Shown: in pieces, positions 1-6,116 of the stretch
Layout: each line of letters starts with the position of its first letter
How positions within the stretch are numbered: the first letter of the stretch is position 1
IMG/VR virus record: IMGVR_UViG_3300010392_000520
Span: 1 to 22,267 of that record
DNA length: 22,267 bases
Source of the DNA: a virus
Direction: 5' to 3' (one strand)
Notes under the pieces: model-generated
What the model saw: only the letters and a program-made list of their open reading frames with translations
Told to the model about the DNA's origin: nothing
Database searches by the model: none
Translations under genes and position numbers: made by a program

Positions 1-8
1 AAGACACT

Positions 9-428
9 ATGGACGACAGCCTATCAGTTGATGAATTTACATCATCAGAAGGTAGCTTTATTCCAATACCAGCAGTAGGCGATGAAGTAACTTTTAAATT
101 AACGAAAGCTACTAAAGAGGACGCTACTGTAGTTATGAACCCTAAAACTAATAAGAACATGGACATCAAACTGTCCAAAGTTGATTATTATTACAAGTTT
201 CATGATGACACTGGTAAAACATACGACTGCACGTCTTGGTGTGTATTGGGACAAACAAAAGCAATAGTAAAATTAGTGAAGAAGTTTGGGTTCGAGCTAA
301 ACATTAAACACGTAGCAGACGGTAGAACTTCAAAAGAACAACCATTCATAGTATCAGCAAAAATTGATGGTACATGGAAAACAGTTGATAAAACAGGTAA
401 TTGGGCAGAAGCCCAATCTACTTTGTAA
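9..428 (+). CDS. Small beta-rich protein, possibly OB-fold ssDNA-binding-like
   Basis: A 139-residue soluble protein that I do not recognise by motif. It alternates short hydrophobic strands with polar turns (about residues 20-35, 54-80, 85-100, 110-125), which suits a small beta-barrel of the OB type, and it has a Cys-Thr-Ser-Trp-Cys patch near residue 75. It sits directly before an SF2 helicase, followed by a phosphoesterase and a nuclease, so a single-strand DNA-binding or replication-accessory role is plausible but is inferred from context and general fold pattern only. The reading frame stays open to the left edge of the window and no Shine-Dalgarno is visible in the eight bases before the ATG, so the true start may lie upstream and this copy may be 5' partial. 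Confidence 0.6.
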   Translation: MDDSLSVDEFTSSEGSFIPIPAVGDEVTFKLTKATKEDATVVMNPKTNKNMDIKLSKVDYYYKFHDDTGKTYDCTSWCVLGQTKAIVKLVKKFGFELNIKHVADGRTSKEQPFIVSAKIDGTWKTVDKTGNWAEAQSTL

Positions 429-444
429 TTTTTATTTTTTGAAA

Positions 445-1698
445 ATGCACACGTTAAAACAAAAAGGACGTTGGATTCACATCGAACCAAAGCCACCACA
501 AAGGGTACTTAACTTACTTAACGCTGAACTGTCGTATAAAAAAACGGGTGCAGAGTTTATGGGTAACCCAGAGTGGGCGTGGGTGAAACTATACCAACCA
601 GGACGACAGAGGTTTCCAATTGGATTACTGAACAGAGTCATAAGGCTGTTCAAAAATAATAATGTGCAATACGCATACAACCAACCACCTGCACTAATGG
701 ATAGCATAAAACTAGAAGGTAAGGGGTTAAGGTACTATCAACAAAGAGCAATAGCAAAACTCGTGCTACACAGGGGTGGAATACTACAGCTACCGACAGG
801 AGCAGGAAAGACACGAACATGCTTAGAACTATTGAAACAACTTGACCTGAAAACATTAATAATCGTGCCGAGCCTATACCTTAGAAAACAATGGGAGGAT
901 CAGATAGATAACCCAATGTTTGTTGTGAGGACGTATCAAGGATTAAAATCCAGAAACTACATACAGCAGTTTGACGTCGTCACGTTCGATGAGTGCCATA
1001 TAACAGCAGCAGCAACATTACAGAAAATTGGTATGAACTTGAAGGAGGACGCCATCACGATAGGGTTATCAGCAACAGCGAAACGACGTGAGAATGATAA
1101 CCTGAAAGTGGAGGGTGTGCTTGGTGAGATAGTGCATTCAATAACACTACGTGAGCTAATAGAGGACGGCTACTTGTCTGATGCGACTGTTGTGTTTCAT
1201 AAGATGTCACATCATGTTGATAAGTACGCAGACTACCAAACGATGTACAGTGATTACATTATTAACAATCATGAGCGAAATAAAAAGATATACGAGATAG
1301 CAACCGAGGCAAAGAAAAACGTTCTGATATTAGTTGACCGTATCGAGCATGGTGAGGTTTTGTTAGAGGAATTTAAATATTATGGCAAGGACGCTGTATT
1401 TTTACATGGCACATCTAAAAACATATTTGATATTAAACATGACATCATAATAGCGACGTCTATCTTTGATCAGGGCGTCGATGTGCCGTCATGGAGGCAT
1501 TTAATACTAGCATCAGGTGGAAAGAGTGCAATCAAAGTTATACAGCGTATGGGTAGAGTGCTTAGGGTGTGCGATGGCAAAGACGGTGCTATGATACATG
1601 ATTTTGTTGATCAGGCAAAATGGTTGTTTGCTCATAGCACACAGCGTATGGAAATAATGAAAGAGAGTTTCGAGGTAATGATAGATGGTACAAAATAA
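445..1698 (+). CDS. SF2 DNA/RNA helicase, UvsW/XPB-like
   Basis: A 417-residue ATP-dependent superfamily 2 helicase with all main motifs in order: Q-like LRYYQQRAI (95-103), Walker A LPTGAGKT (116-123), Walker B/motif II FDECH (181-185), motif III LSATA (208-212), motif V around ATSIFDQGVDVPSW (337-350) and motif VI QRMGRVLR (367-374). A roughly 90-residue N-terminal region precedes the motor. Size, the DECH box and the lone motor resemble phage UvsW and XPB-type annealing/branch-migrating helicases, so a role in fork remodelling or recombination-dependent replication is likely. The frame can be extended upstream to 364 inside the preceding gene; I chose ATG 445, 16 bases after that gene's stop, because the residues before it look non-conserved. 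No clear Shine-Dalgarno precedes it. Phosphoesterase and VRR-NUC nuclease genes lie downstream on the same strand. Confidence 0.93.
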   Translation: MHTLKQKGRWIHIEPKPPQRVLNLLNAELSYKKTGAEFMGNPEWAWVKLYQPGRQRFPIGLLNRVIRLFKNNNVQYAYNQPPALMDSIKLEGKGLRYYQQRAIAKLVLHRGGILQLPTGAGKTRTCLELLKQLDLKTLIIVPSLYLRKQWEDQIDNPMFVVRTYQGLKSRNYIQQFDVVTFDECHITAAATLQKIGMNLKEDAITIGLSATAKRRENDNLKVEGVLGEIVHSITLRELIEDGYLSDATVVFHKMSHHVDKYADYQTMYSDYIINNHERNKKIYEIATEAKKNVLILVDRIEHGEVLLEEFKYYGKDAVFLHGTSKNIFDIKHDIIIATSIFDQGVDVPSWRHLILASGGKSAIKVIQRMGRVLRVCDGKDGAMIHDFVDQAKWLFAHSTQRMEIMKESFEVMIDGTK

Positions 1699-1703
1699 AA
1701 TGA

Positions 1704-1740
1704 TATATATAAAAAAAATTAAGAACAAAAGAACAGAGGT
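1704..1740 (+). promoter_or_regulatory. Candidate TATA-type promoter and SD leader
   Basis: Between the helicase stop and the next ATG lies an AT-only stretch, TATATATAAA at 1704-1713, followed by an A-rich leader and GAGGT at 1736-1740, seven bases before ATG 1747. The TATA-like box lies about 40 bases before the start codon, which would leave room for a short leader carrying the SD if transcription begins about 25 bases past the box, as in archaea. AT-rich sequence gives such boxes by chance, so this is suggestive only. Confidence 0.35.
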
Positions 1741-1746
1741 ATTTGA

Positions 1747-2031
1747 ATGAACGACAATATAATTACTTTTTTAATTATAGTTATCTTGCTAATAATACCA
1801 ATATCTGCGTTGGTTATATCTAGTGTGTATACCACAGCGGCAGACGACGAAGCTATGACTTATTGTAACGAGTTTGGACATGAAACGTTTGTGACTTACA
1901 GACGTTACCCGTTCTCGTCGACACCTAAAGCTATAGTGTGCGGCACACTAAATGAAAGACAGATAGAAGAAATGACCATAACTGGATATTCTGTTGATGG
2001 TGATACATTAAATCTGAATAACTTAAATTAG
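1747..2031 (+). CDS. Small single-pass membrane protein
   Basis: A 94-residue protein with a strongly hydrophobic N-terminal segment (residues about 6-26: ITFLIIVILLIIPISALVIS), then a roughly 65-residue polar domain. The segment could be an uncleaved anchor or a signal peptide; the small polar residues after it (Val-Tyr-Thr-Thr-Ala-Ala) would allow cleavage. Two cysteines in the polar part could pair outside the cell. The ATG is preceded by GAGGT at seven bases, a good Shine-Dalgarno, and an AT-rich box lies upstream. I do not recognise the family. Similar one-anchor proteins in viral early regions often act on the host envelope or on superinfecting viruses, but nothing in the sequence proves that here. 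Confidence 0.7.
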   Translation: MNDNIITFLIIVILLIIPISALVISSVYTTAADDEAMTYCNEFGHETFVTYRRYPFSSTPKAIVCGTLNERQIEEMTITGYSVDGDTLNLNNLN

Positions 2032-2041
2032 GTGAAGTAAA

Positions 2042-2194
2042 ATTAAACATTGTAAGAGGTGTGGTTGCATTTTCAAAAACCAAACAAAGTTCACAAAAAT
2101 ATGTGACCCGTGCAAAGCAAAATCACATATGAAGCGTGCAGCGGAACAACGTGCTAGGTTGGATCGTGAAAAAAATAACACTGGTTTTAAATAA
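2042..2194 (+). CDS. Zinc-ribbon microprotein with probable ATT start
   Basis: A 50-codon frame encoding CKRCGC near the start, then CDPC about 15 residues later and a basic helical tail (HMKRAAEQRARLDRE). Two CxxC knuckles indicate a zinc ribbon that may bind nucleic acid or protein. In frame there is a TGA at 2033-2035 and no ATG, GTG or TTG before the first cysteine. The Shine-Dalgarno GGTGA at 2031-2035 lies six bases before ATT 2042, which is therefore the best start candidate. The coding signal (both CxxC pairs, basic tail, stop right before the next leader) is convincing although the start is unusual. The last codons overlap a diverged copy of the 31-bp late-region repeat. Confidence 0.7.
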   Translation: MKHCKRCGCIFKNQTKFTKICDPCKAKSHMKRAAEQRARLDREKNNTGFK

Positions 2195-2206
2195 ACTTTT
2201 TGTTTA
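2178..2206 (+). repeat. Diverged third copy of the late-region 31-bp element
   Basis: ACACTGGTTTTAAA at 2178-2191 matches 14 consecutive bases of the element at 15836-15866 and 20446-20476 (which read on the - strand), and is likewise followed by a T-rich run (2196-2206). It overlaps the stop of the zinc-ribbon gene and lies about 20 bases before the next gene, the same relative placement as the two exact copies. Confidence 0.5.
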
Positions 2207-2223
2207 ATATAATTATAGGGTGA

Positions 2224-2472
2224 ATGATGGCAAAACTAGAAATAACTAATGAAATATACCACAGCAATAAATTCTATTACACCGACAGTAACAAAATGTG
2301 GTATAAAATAGCGATAGGAGTAACAGTGCCGTGTTCACCTCTTGTTTCTTACACGAAATACAACGACACAAGCTTGTATACGCTTATTGAGGACGAAGAA
2401 CTAATCGTTAAGCTTGATTCAGAATTGGAACAAATTTTAGAAGATGGCAAAAAGAAAACAACAGACTCTTGA
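2224..2472 (+). CDS. Hypothetical small acidic protein
   Basis: An 82-residue protein, unrecognised. The first half is Tyr/Lys/Asn-rich and likely beta-stranded; the second half (about 52-78) is acidic and probably helical (EDEELIVKLDSELEQILED). It begins with ATGATG directly after GGGTGA; the second ATG at 2227 gives a slightly better Shine-Dalgarno distance. Its end overlaps the start of the phosphoesterase gene by 29 bases in another frame, so the two are probably translationally coupled. The product may assist the phosphoesterase, but this is inference from adjacency only. Confidence 0.65.
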   Translation: MMAKLEITNEIYHSNKFYYTDSNKMWYKIAIGVTVPCSPLVSYTKYNDTSLYTLIEDEELIVKLDSELEQILEDGKKKTTDS

Positions 2473-3289
2473 AGAAAAGTTATTGAAGCACTTAAAGAAG
2501 CAAAACCTAACAGAGGAAGAGCTTACTCGTATTGTTAAGGGCATGAAATCCCCCAGGATCAATAGGATTAAACAATACAAGCACAACGAAACTGATACAT
2601 TTAATATTGGCTTAGTATGTGATACACATTTTGGATCTAAATCGGTCAATAAAGGAGCATTGAACGATTTTTATAAGAAAGCATACAAAGATCACGGCGT
2701 CAGAGAGTTCTATCATGGTGGAGACATTGTTGATGGAATACCAGTACATAGAGGAATGATGTTTGAGCAATATGCACTGGGCGTTGATGCACAGGTTGAT
2801 GATGTCACAAAAGATTACCCATATCATAAAGAGGCAGTAACTTATTTTATCACAGGTAATCATGGCTTGTGGGCAAAGAAAAACGTAGGTGTTGATGTTG
2901 GTAATTTGATTGAGAGCAAAAGAGATGATTTAATTTATCTTGGTCAAGAAGAAGCTGACATTCAGATTGCAAAGGGTGCAACGCTAAGATTAATCCACCC
3001 AGGTGGTGGTAGTAGTTACGCATTATCGTATAAACCACAAAAGATCATTGAAGCTATGACAGGTGGTACAAAACCGCAAATATTATTAATCGGGCATTAT
3101 CACAAGATGTTACAAATGTTCTATAGAAACGTGCATGCGTTCCTTGGTGGTACATTTCAGAACCAAACACCATTCATGAGAAATTTAGGTCTTGCGGCAC
3201 ACGTAGGTGGTTGGGTAATCAAAGGCAAGTCACATCCAAAAGGTGGAATATTGGAGATGCAGGCTACATTCATTCCATATTATAAATGA
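2444..3289 (+). CDS. Calcineurin-like metallophosphoesterase
   Basis: A 281-residue protein with the full set of calcineurin-superfamily metal ligands: DTHFG (D60, H62), GGDIVDG (D94), TGNHG (N139, H140), IHPGGG (H185) and GHYHK (H218, H220). These bind two divalent metals and catalyse phosphoester hydrolysis. The family includes Mre11/SbcD nucleases, DNA polymerase D small-subunit-like proteins and phage phosphodiesterases, and the substrate cannot be read from sequence. An N-terminal 50-residue extension rich in Lys and Glu contains a helix-turn-like segment (NLTEEELTRIVKGM) that could contact DNA. It lies between a helicase and a VRR-NUC nuclease, which favours DNA metabolism. The start overlaps the preceding gene and the stop overlaps the next start (ATGATGA). 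Confidence 0.92.
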   Translation: MAKRKQQTLEEKLLKHLKKQNLTEEELTRIVKGMKSPRINRIKQYKHNETDTFNIGLVCDTHFGSKSVNKGALNDFYKKAYKDHGVREFYHGGDIVDGIPVHRGMMFEQYALGVDAQVDDVTKDYPYHKEAVTYFITGNHGLWAKKNVGVDVGNLIESKRDDLIYLGQEEADIQIAKGATLRLIHPGGGSSYALSYKPQKIIEAMTGGTKPQILLIGHYHKMLQMFYRNVHAFLGGTFQNQTPFMRNLGLAAHVGGWVIKGKSHPKGGILEMQATFIPYYK

Positions 3290-3579
3290 TGACTGCTGAT
3301 CTAATTAAAACACTACAAACACTGGAAGAGAAGCTCAAAAACGCTACATGGTATCACGAAGACGAGATGTTTATACGTGTTTGTAGTTATTGTGATTCAT
3401 TGATCAATGTCTATGACAATGAACCCATACGGCTGAGCGACAACCAGTATAACGTGTTGAACAAGTATTACGGTCAGTATTTGAGTCATGGTATTGACAT
3501 TAGATGTTTAGCCGTTGAGTTAAAAAAACTAAAATCTTACAAGGTATATGAAGATGGTAAAGAGCGAGGAAAATTTTAG
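3286..3579 (+). CDS. Hypothetical protein in the nuclease gene cluster
   Basis: A 97-residue soluble protein, unrecognised. It has a helical N-terminus (DLIKTLQTLEEKLKN), one Cys-Ser-Tyr-Cys pair near residue 33 with no clear second knuckle, and a helix-rich C-terminal half ending in a basic tail. The ATGATG start overlaps the phosphoesterase stop by four bases, and its end overlaps the start of the VRR-NUC gene, so it belongs to the same translationally coupled group. A partner or accessory role for the two enzymes is possible; no motif shows it. Confidence 0.7.
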   Translation: MMTADLIKTLQTLEEKLKNATWYHEDEMFIRVCSYCDSLINVYDNEPIRLSDNQYNVLNKYYGQYLSHGIDIRCLAVELKKLKSYKVYEDGKERGKF

Positions 3580-3898
3580 GTTATGGGCTAGGATTCAATA
3601 TCCTGGTGCGTTAATAAAAAAGATACCAGACATGAAATCAAACGGGAGGGGTGGTGCAGTAGGCCTCCCTGATTACATGGTGGTATGGGAAGGAATAACT
3701 TACTGGTTTGAGGTAAAGGCTGCGTTCGGTGATACACTGAATCTAAGTCGGCATTTTACCACTTACCAGCTTATAGTATTCAAAAAGATGCTAGACAATG
3801 GAATTGATGTACGTGTTGCTGCCTTTACTAAGACTTTTGGGATGTGTTTTACGACTTTCTCTGAATTGGCTGAGAAAGGGAAGGTAAAGTTCGTTTAA
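3554..3898 (+). CDS. VRR-NUC domain nuclease (PD-(D/E)XK fold)
   Basis: A 114-residue single-domain nuclease. The pattern GLPDYMVV (catalytic Asp about residue 40), then YWFEVKA (Glu-Val-Lys about 53-55), and a Gln in the following helix (TTYQLIVFKKM) is the VRR-NUC form of the PD-(D/E)XK site seen in stand-alone phage enzymes and in FAN1. These cut branched or flapped DNA in a metal-dependent way, so a role in resolving replication or recombination intermediates before packaging is likely. The frame also has an ATG at 3548, but AAGGT at 3541-3545 sits eight bases before ATG 3554 and only two before 3548, so I prefer 3554. It ends the first + strand cluster; an apparent promoter follows. Confidence 0.88.
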   Translation: MVKSEENFRLWARIQYPGALIKKIPDMKSNGRGGAVGLPDYMVVWEGITYWFEVKAAFGDTLNLSRHFTTYQLIVFKKMLDNGIDVRVAAFTKTFGMCFTTFSELAEKGKVKFV

Positions 3899-3920
3899 TT
3901 GTTAACAAACAAACGTAATG

Positions 3921-3930
3921 TTTATATATT
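3921..3930 (+). promoter_or_regulatory. TATA-like box of the small-gene cluster
   Basis: TTTATATATT lies in the 72-base gap after the nuclease gene, in a purine/A-rich context, about 45 bases before ATG 3971, with GAGGTT in between as Shine-Dalgarno. The layout fits an archaeal-type promoter; no well-spaced bacterial -35/-10 pair was found. Confidence 0.45.
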
Positions 3931-3938
3931 AAACGTGT

Positions 3939-3958
3939 TTTATTATTATCATAATAAA
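3939..3958 (+). promoter_or_regulatory. Inverted repeat, candidate operator
   Basis: TTTATTAT, a four-base spacer TATC, then ATAATAAA form a perfect 8-bp inverted repeat immediately after the TATA-like box, about where transcription would start if the box is used. It could be an operator for a repressor dimer or a weak hairpin in the leader. All arms are A/T, so it may also be chance. Confidence 0.35.
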
Positions 3959-3970
3959 CGAGGTTAGACA

Positions 3971-4099
3971 ATGATGATAAACACGATATATAACGAGATG
4001 CCAACAAAGGACGTTCAACAAAAAGCCAAAGAACTTGGCTATATTGCTATTTTTAAACAAGGTCAGTTTACTGGATTTAAACATATTAAAGGTGCTTAA
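3971..4099 (+). CDS. 42-residue hypothetical microprotein
   Basis: A short basic protein, MMINTIYNEMPTKD then a Lys/Gln-rich helix and a short strand-turn-strand end (YIAIFKQGQFTGFKHIKGA). It is the first gene after the TATA-like box at 3921 and has GAGGTT seven to eleven bases before the ATGATG. Its stop is directly followed by the TTG start of the next gene. No family is recognised. The good ribosome site, position and lack of any competing frame support it as real. Confidence 0.6.
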   Translation: MMINTIYNEMPTKDVQQKAKELGYIAIFKQGQFTGFKHIKGA

Positions 4100-4312
4100 T
4101 TGACAGTATACGACGATTGCTATAAACATTTTCAAGAAGACATCATAGAGATGTTTGACAATGACGACGAGGTTGATTTTATAGTGAGCGAGCTGTACAA
4201 CTCAGAATATAATTTTAACAATGCCGATAAAACATCAGGGCAACGATGTTTTGATGAGGGTGTGATTGAACACACGGTTAGGAGGATTATTAAAAATGAC
4301 TATACAAATTAA
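4100..4312 (+). CDS. Small acidic hypothetical protein, TTG start
   Basis: A 70-residue acidic protein (many Asp/Glu in residues 5-35, DCYKHFQEDIIEMFDNDDEV) with a more basic end. The start is TTG at 4100, immediately after the stop of the preceding gene and five bases after GGTG; no ATG lies nearby in frame before the conserved-looking part. It overlaps the next gene by 17 bases. I do not recognise it. Small acidic early viral proteins often bind host proteins or mimic DNA, but here this is speculation. Confidence 0.6.
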   Translation: MTVYDDCYKHFQEDIIEMFDNDDEVDFIVSELYNSEYNFNNADKTSGQRCFDEGVIEHTVRRIIKNDYTN

Positions 4313-4475
4313 AACAATATCAGATAGGTCAATAATGCACTTTGATGCGATAGTTAATGAGTTCATGAGAACGCACAGAGTTAAGTTTACGCAAACACAC
4401 ACATCAACAGTATCAAATATTGGTGGTGATTCTATATTATACACTGCCGTTATTTATTATGAGGATATACAATGA
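4296..4475 (+). CDS. Cse60-like small protein
   Basis: A 59-residue protein whose pattern (short strand IQIKTISD, helix with VNEFM, strand VKFTQTHTST, polar turn, strand LYTAVIYYED) matches what I know of the Cse60 family, small proteins named from Bacillus sporulation and common in Firmicutes and their phages; function unknown. This is a match by recall of the pattern, not by alignment. The open frame extends to TTG 4266, but GGAGG at 4281-4285 stands ten bases before ATG 4296, which I take as the start. The stop overlaps the next start (ATGA). Confidence 0.6.
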   Translation: MTIQIKTISDRSIMHFDAIVNEFMRTHRVKFTQTHTSTVSNIGGDSILYTAVIYYEDIQ

Positions 4476-4660
4476 GCGTAGCAACAACAATATCAATTTT
4501 AATCTATCTGCTACCAACACTAGTGGCAGTACAACGAAAGCATAATGATAGTTTAGCAATCGCAGTGATGAGTATATTGACTGGGTGGCTGTTTGGTATC
4601 ACATGGTTTATTGGATTAATATGGTCAATGACTGGGAACGTGAAGCAAGAAGCTAAATGA
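4472..4660 (+). CDS. Superinfection immunity protein, T4 Imm-like
   Basis: A 62-residue membrane protein with two hydrophobic segments: residues about 6-20 (TISILIYLLPTLVAV) and 29-53 (IAVMSILTGWLFGITWFIGLIWSM), joined by a short basic loop QRKHND. The order 'YLLPTLVA-x-x-RKH-N-x-LAI-x-GW-x-x-x-x-W-x-x-x-L-W' is typical of the superinfection immunity family, whose founder, T4 Imm, sits in the inner membrane and blocks DNA entry of later-arriving related phages. Length fits the family. It overlaps its neighbours by four bases on both sides (ATGA) and so is co-translated with the Cse60-like gene and the next hypothetical gene. Confidence 0.75.
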   Translation: MSVATTISILIYLLPTLVAVQRKHNDSLAIAVMSILTGWLFGITWFIGLIWSMTGNVKQEAK

Positions 4661-4992
4661 GTTTTGGAGACACGCTACTATACATGAGGTTAATGAAGAA
4701 GATGAGAACAATCGAAGCAATACTATCAAAACACAACAAAGAGATACCGAGAGATAAACTATACTTTATTTCTAATGTTGACGAAAAGAACAGGTTTTAT
4801 GGACTCGACGTATCATTCAATGAATATAGCGGTCAAGCTTTAAGTCATGGGTGTTCATATTCCTACGCTAACCAGCTCATTGATGATGAGCCATTGGATG
4901 AGTTCTATAAGAGGACGTTCGATGAGTTGATTGCTAAGGAAGACGAGCGTAAATTTAAAGCAGTGCTTGACAAAGTACTGCCATTGTGGTAG
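4657..4992 (+). CDS. Hypothetical protein after the immunity gene
   Basis: A 111-residue soluble protein, not recognised. It is predicted mixed alpha/beta: a basic helix at the start (MRLMKKMRTIEAILSKH), a central stranded part with Gly/Tyr/Ser (GLDVSFNEYSG, HGCSYSYANQL), and an acidic then amphipathic C-terminal helix. The ATG overlaps the immunity gene stop by four bases, suggesting coupling and perhaps a joint role in host-membrane or entry control, though only position supports that. Its stop is followed by the first of three identical GGTGATGAATGATG leaders. Confidence 0.65.
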   Translation: MSFGDTLLYMRLMKKMRTIEAILSKHNKEIPRDKLYFISNVDEKNRFYGLDVSFNEYSGQALSHGCSYSYANQLIDDEPLDEFYKRTFDELIAKEDERKFKAVLDKVLPLW

Positions 4993-4999
4993 GTGATGA

Positions 5000-5302
5000 A
5001 TGATGAGTAAATATTCAAATGAACAAAAAAACAGATTGTTATTAAAACATGATTGGACTCCAGAACAAGGAGTATGTCTTGATTATAGTACTGAACATGA
5101 AAATATATTTGTGAGTAAAACTGAGCTAGAATCTGCGTTAGAAAAAGGTTATGTGTGGTATTATTTCCACAAAGATTGTGAATGGGTTAGAACTTTAGAT
5201 GAAGCATGGGATGATTTATTAGATGAATTATATGAAAAAAATAATTTTGATAGTGAAGATGAATTTGAAATATATTTGAAAACTATGGTAGGTGATGAAT
5301 GA
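5000..5302 (+). CDS. Acidic hypothetical protein
   Basis: A 100-residue, strongly acidic protein (runs such as LDEAWDDLLDELYEKN and DSEDEFEIYL in the last third) with an aromatic central stretch GYVWYYFHKDCEWV. The acid and aromatic content could suit a DNA mimic or protein inhibitor, but no family is recognised. It starts in the repeated leader GGTGATGAATGATG (4992-5005); the second ATG, 5003, has the better SD distance. It uses more A/T-ending codons than the genes before 4990, which together with the leader suggests that the 5000-5964 block has its own history. Confidence 0.65.
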   Translation: MMSKYSNEQKNRLLLKHDWTPEQGVCLDYSTEHENIFVSKTELESALEKGYVWYYFHKDCEWVRTLDEAWDDLLDELYEKNNFDSEDEFEIYLKTMVGDE

Positions 5303-5403
5303 TGGGAATGATACTATTAATAGCAATAACATCAGGAATTGGAACACTTTTATGTTTTTTTATATTATTACATGAACTAATAAAAGATGTTGAAAATTGG
5401 TGA
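5299..5403 (+). CDS. 34-residue membrane microprotein
   Basis: MMGMILLIAITSGIGTLL followed by CFFILLHELIKDVENW: a single membrane-spanning segment of about 22 residues with a short charged tail. It starts in the second copy of the GGTGATGAATGATG leader, overlapping the previous stop by four bases, and its stop runs into the third copy. The repeated leader on both sides is the main reason to accept such a short gene. Function unknown; single-span microproteins in this position can tune membrane enzymes or host envelope functions. Confidence 0.55.
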   Translation: MMGMILLIAITSGIGTLLCFFILLHELIKDVENW

Positions 5404-5406
5404 TGA

Positions 5407-5580
5407 ATGATGAATGATAAATATGTTGTTTGTGGTGATGAAAGATATTATCCATGGGTATATGAATTTGATAGTTTAGAAGAAGCGGAAAAGGAATATA
5501 TAAGGAGCAATAGTAATGGTGATTATCTAAAAAGTAATATATATTTATGTAAAATAATAAAAAAAAAAGTCAGTAGGTGA
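5407..5580 (+). CDS. 57-residue hypothetical protein
   Basis: A small protein (MMNDKYVVCGDERYYPWVYE, then FDSLEEAEKEYIRSNSNG and a basic tail ending KIIKKKVSR). The layout strand - helix with 'SLEEAEKEY' - strand resembles the small DUF1653-like or 'Phage_Gp-like' single-domain folds only loosely, so I give no family. It starts in the third copy of the GGTGATGAATGATG leader and ends at TGA 5578-5580 within GTAGGTGA, which doubles as the Shine-Dalgarno of the next gene. Confidence 0.55.
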   Translation: MMNDKYVVCGDERYYPWVYEFDSLEEAEKEYIRSNSNGDYLKSNIYLCKIIKKKVSR

Positions 5581-5586
5581 TTGAAG

Positions 5587-5964
5587 ATGAATGAAATTGA
5601 AGATATTATAGAAGATAAAAATAACAATTGTGTATTGTTATCAATTAAAGACAAGGGGAAGTTTTTATTATTTGATAGAGATAATAAAAAAGTTACTAAT
5701 TTAGATTGGATAATTAATTTTTTAACTAGTCTAAAAGAAAAAGAATTTGGTGATGCAGAACAACTTGCTAAATTCATGCACGAAAAATATGAAGATTATG
5801 CAAAACAAGTTGGATGGAATACACAAGATTCATGTAAGGTTGATTTTTTTGATCTACCACAGAAGAATAGGATGACTATGATATTAGTGGCAGGAGCAAT
5901 ATTACAGAAACTAGATGACGGTTTTGATTTACCTGGCTCAGAAGAATTTGGTGGTAGACGATGA
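5587..5964 (+). CDS. Conserved-type phage hypothetical protein
   Basis: A 125-residue soluble protein. The first half is unrecognised; the second half (HEKYEDYAKQVGWNTQDSCK then FFDLPQKNRMTMILVAGAI) resembles a short segment often seen in phage hypothetical proteins of the form 'HE.YE.LA..FGY.T...V.W..LP..N..LM', judged from memory of such proteins. Function is unknown. The frame opens at TTG 5581, but GGTGA at 5576-5580 is six bases before ATG 5587, which I take as the start. The stop overlaps the next gene (ATGA). Confidence 0.7.
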   Translation: MNEIEDIIEDKNNNCVLLSIKDKGKFLLFDRDNKKVTNLDWIINFLTSLKEKEFGDAEQLAKFMHEKYEDYAKQVGWNTQDSCKVDFFDLPQKNRMTMILVAGAILQKLDDGFDLPGSEEFGGRR

Positions 5965-6116
5965 AACTTAAAGATTTAAGATGTTGTAAAGACGGTTTTT
6001 ATCATCAAAGTAAAATACAAGACTTAGTTTGGAACATTCAATGTTATCCTAAATATTGTCCGTTTTGTGGTGTTAAACTGAGGTATGAAGAACTAAGGTG
6101 CGACGATGAAGAGTGA
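5961..6116 (+). CDS. Zinc-ribbon microprotein
   Basis: A 51-residue protein with a Cys-Cys pair at 8-9, Cys28, and a CPFCG knuckle at 33-37; the spacing suits a small zinc ribbon like those of Lar/restriction-alleviation-type phage proteins, though the resemblance is confined to the CPFCG region. It overlaps the preceding stop by four bases and the following gene by eleven. The final codons contain AAGGTGCGA, the Shine-Dalgarno of the next gene. Role unknown; nucleic acid or protein binding is likely for the fold. Confidence 0.65.
   Translation: MKLKDLRCCKDGFYHQSKIQDLVWNIQCYPKYCPFCGVKLRYEELRCDDEE

Noticed and set aside
364-444. Upstream extension of the helicase frame inside the preceding gene
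   Set aside because: The extra 27 residues carry no helicase motif and would need initiation inside another gene without an SD.
2185-2217. Bacterial promoter with TATAAT at 2208-2213
   Set aside because: No recognisable -35 at 16-18 bases, and the transcript would begin almost at the start codon; the box may be chance in AT-rich sequence.
4266-4295. TTG start for the Cse60-like gene
   Set aside because: GGAGG at 4281-4285 clearly serves ATG 4296, and family length fits the shorter form.
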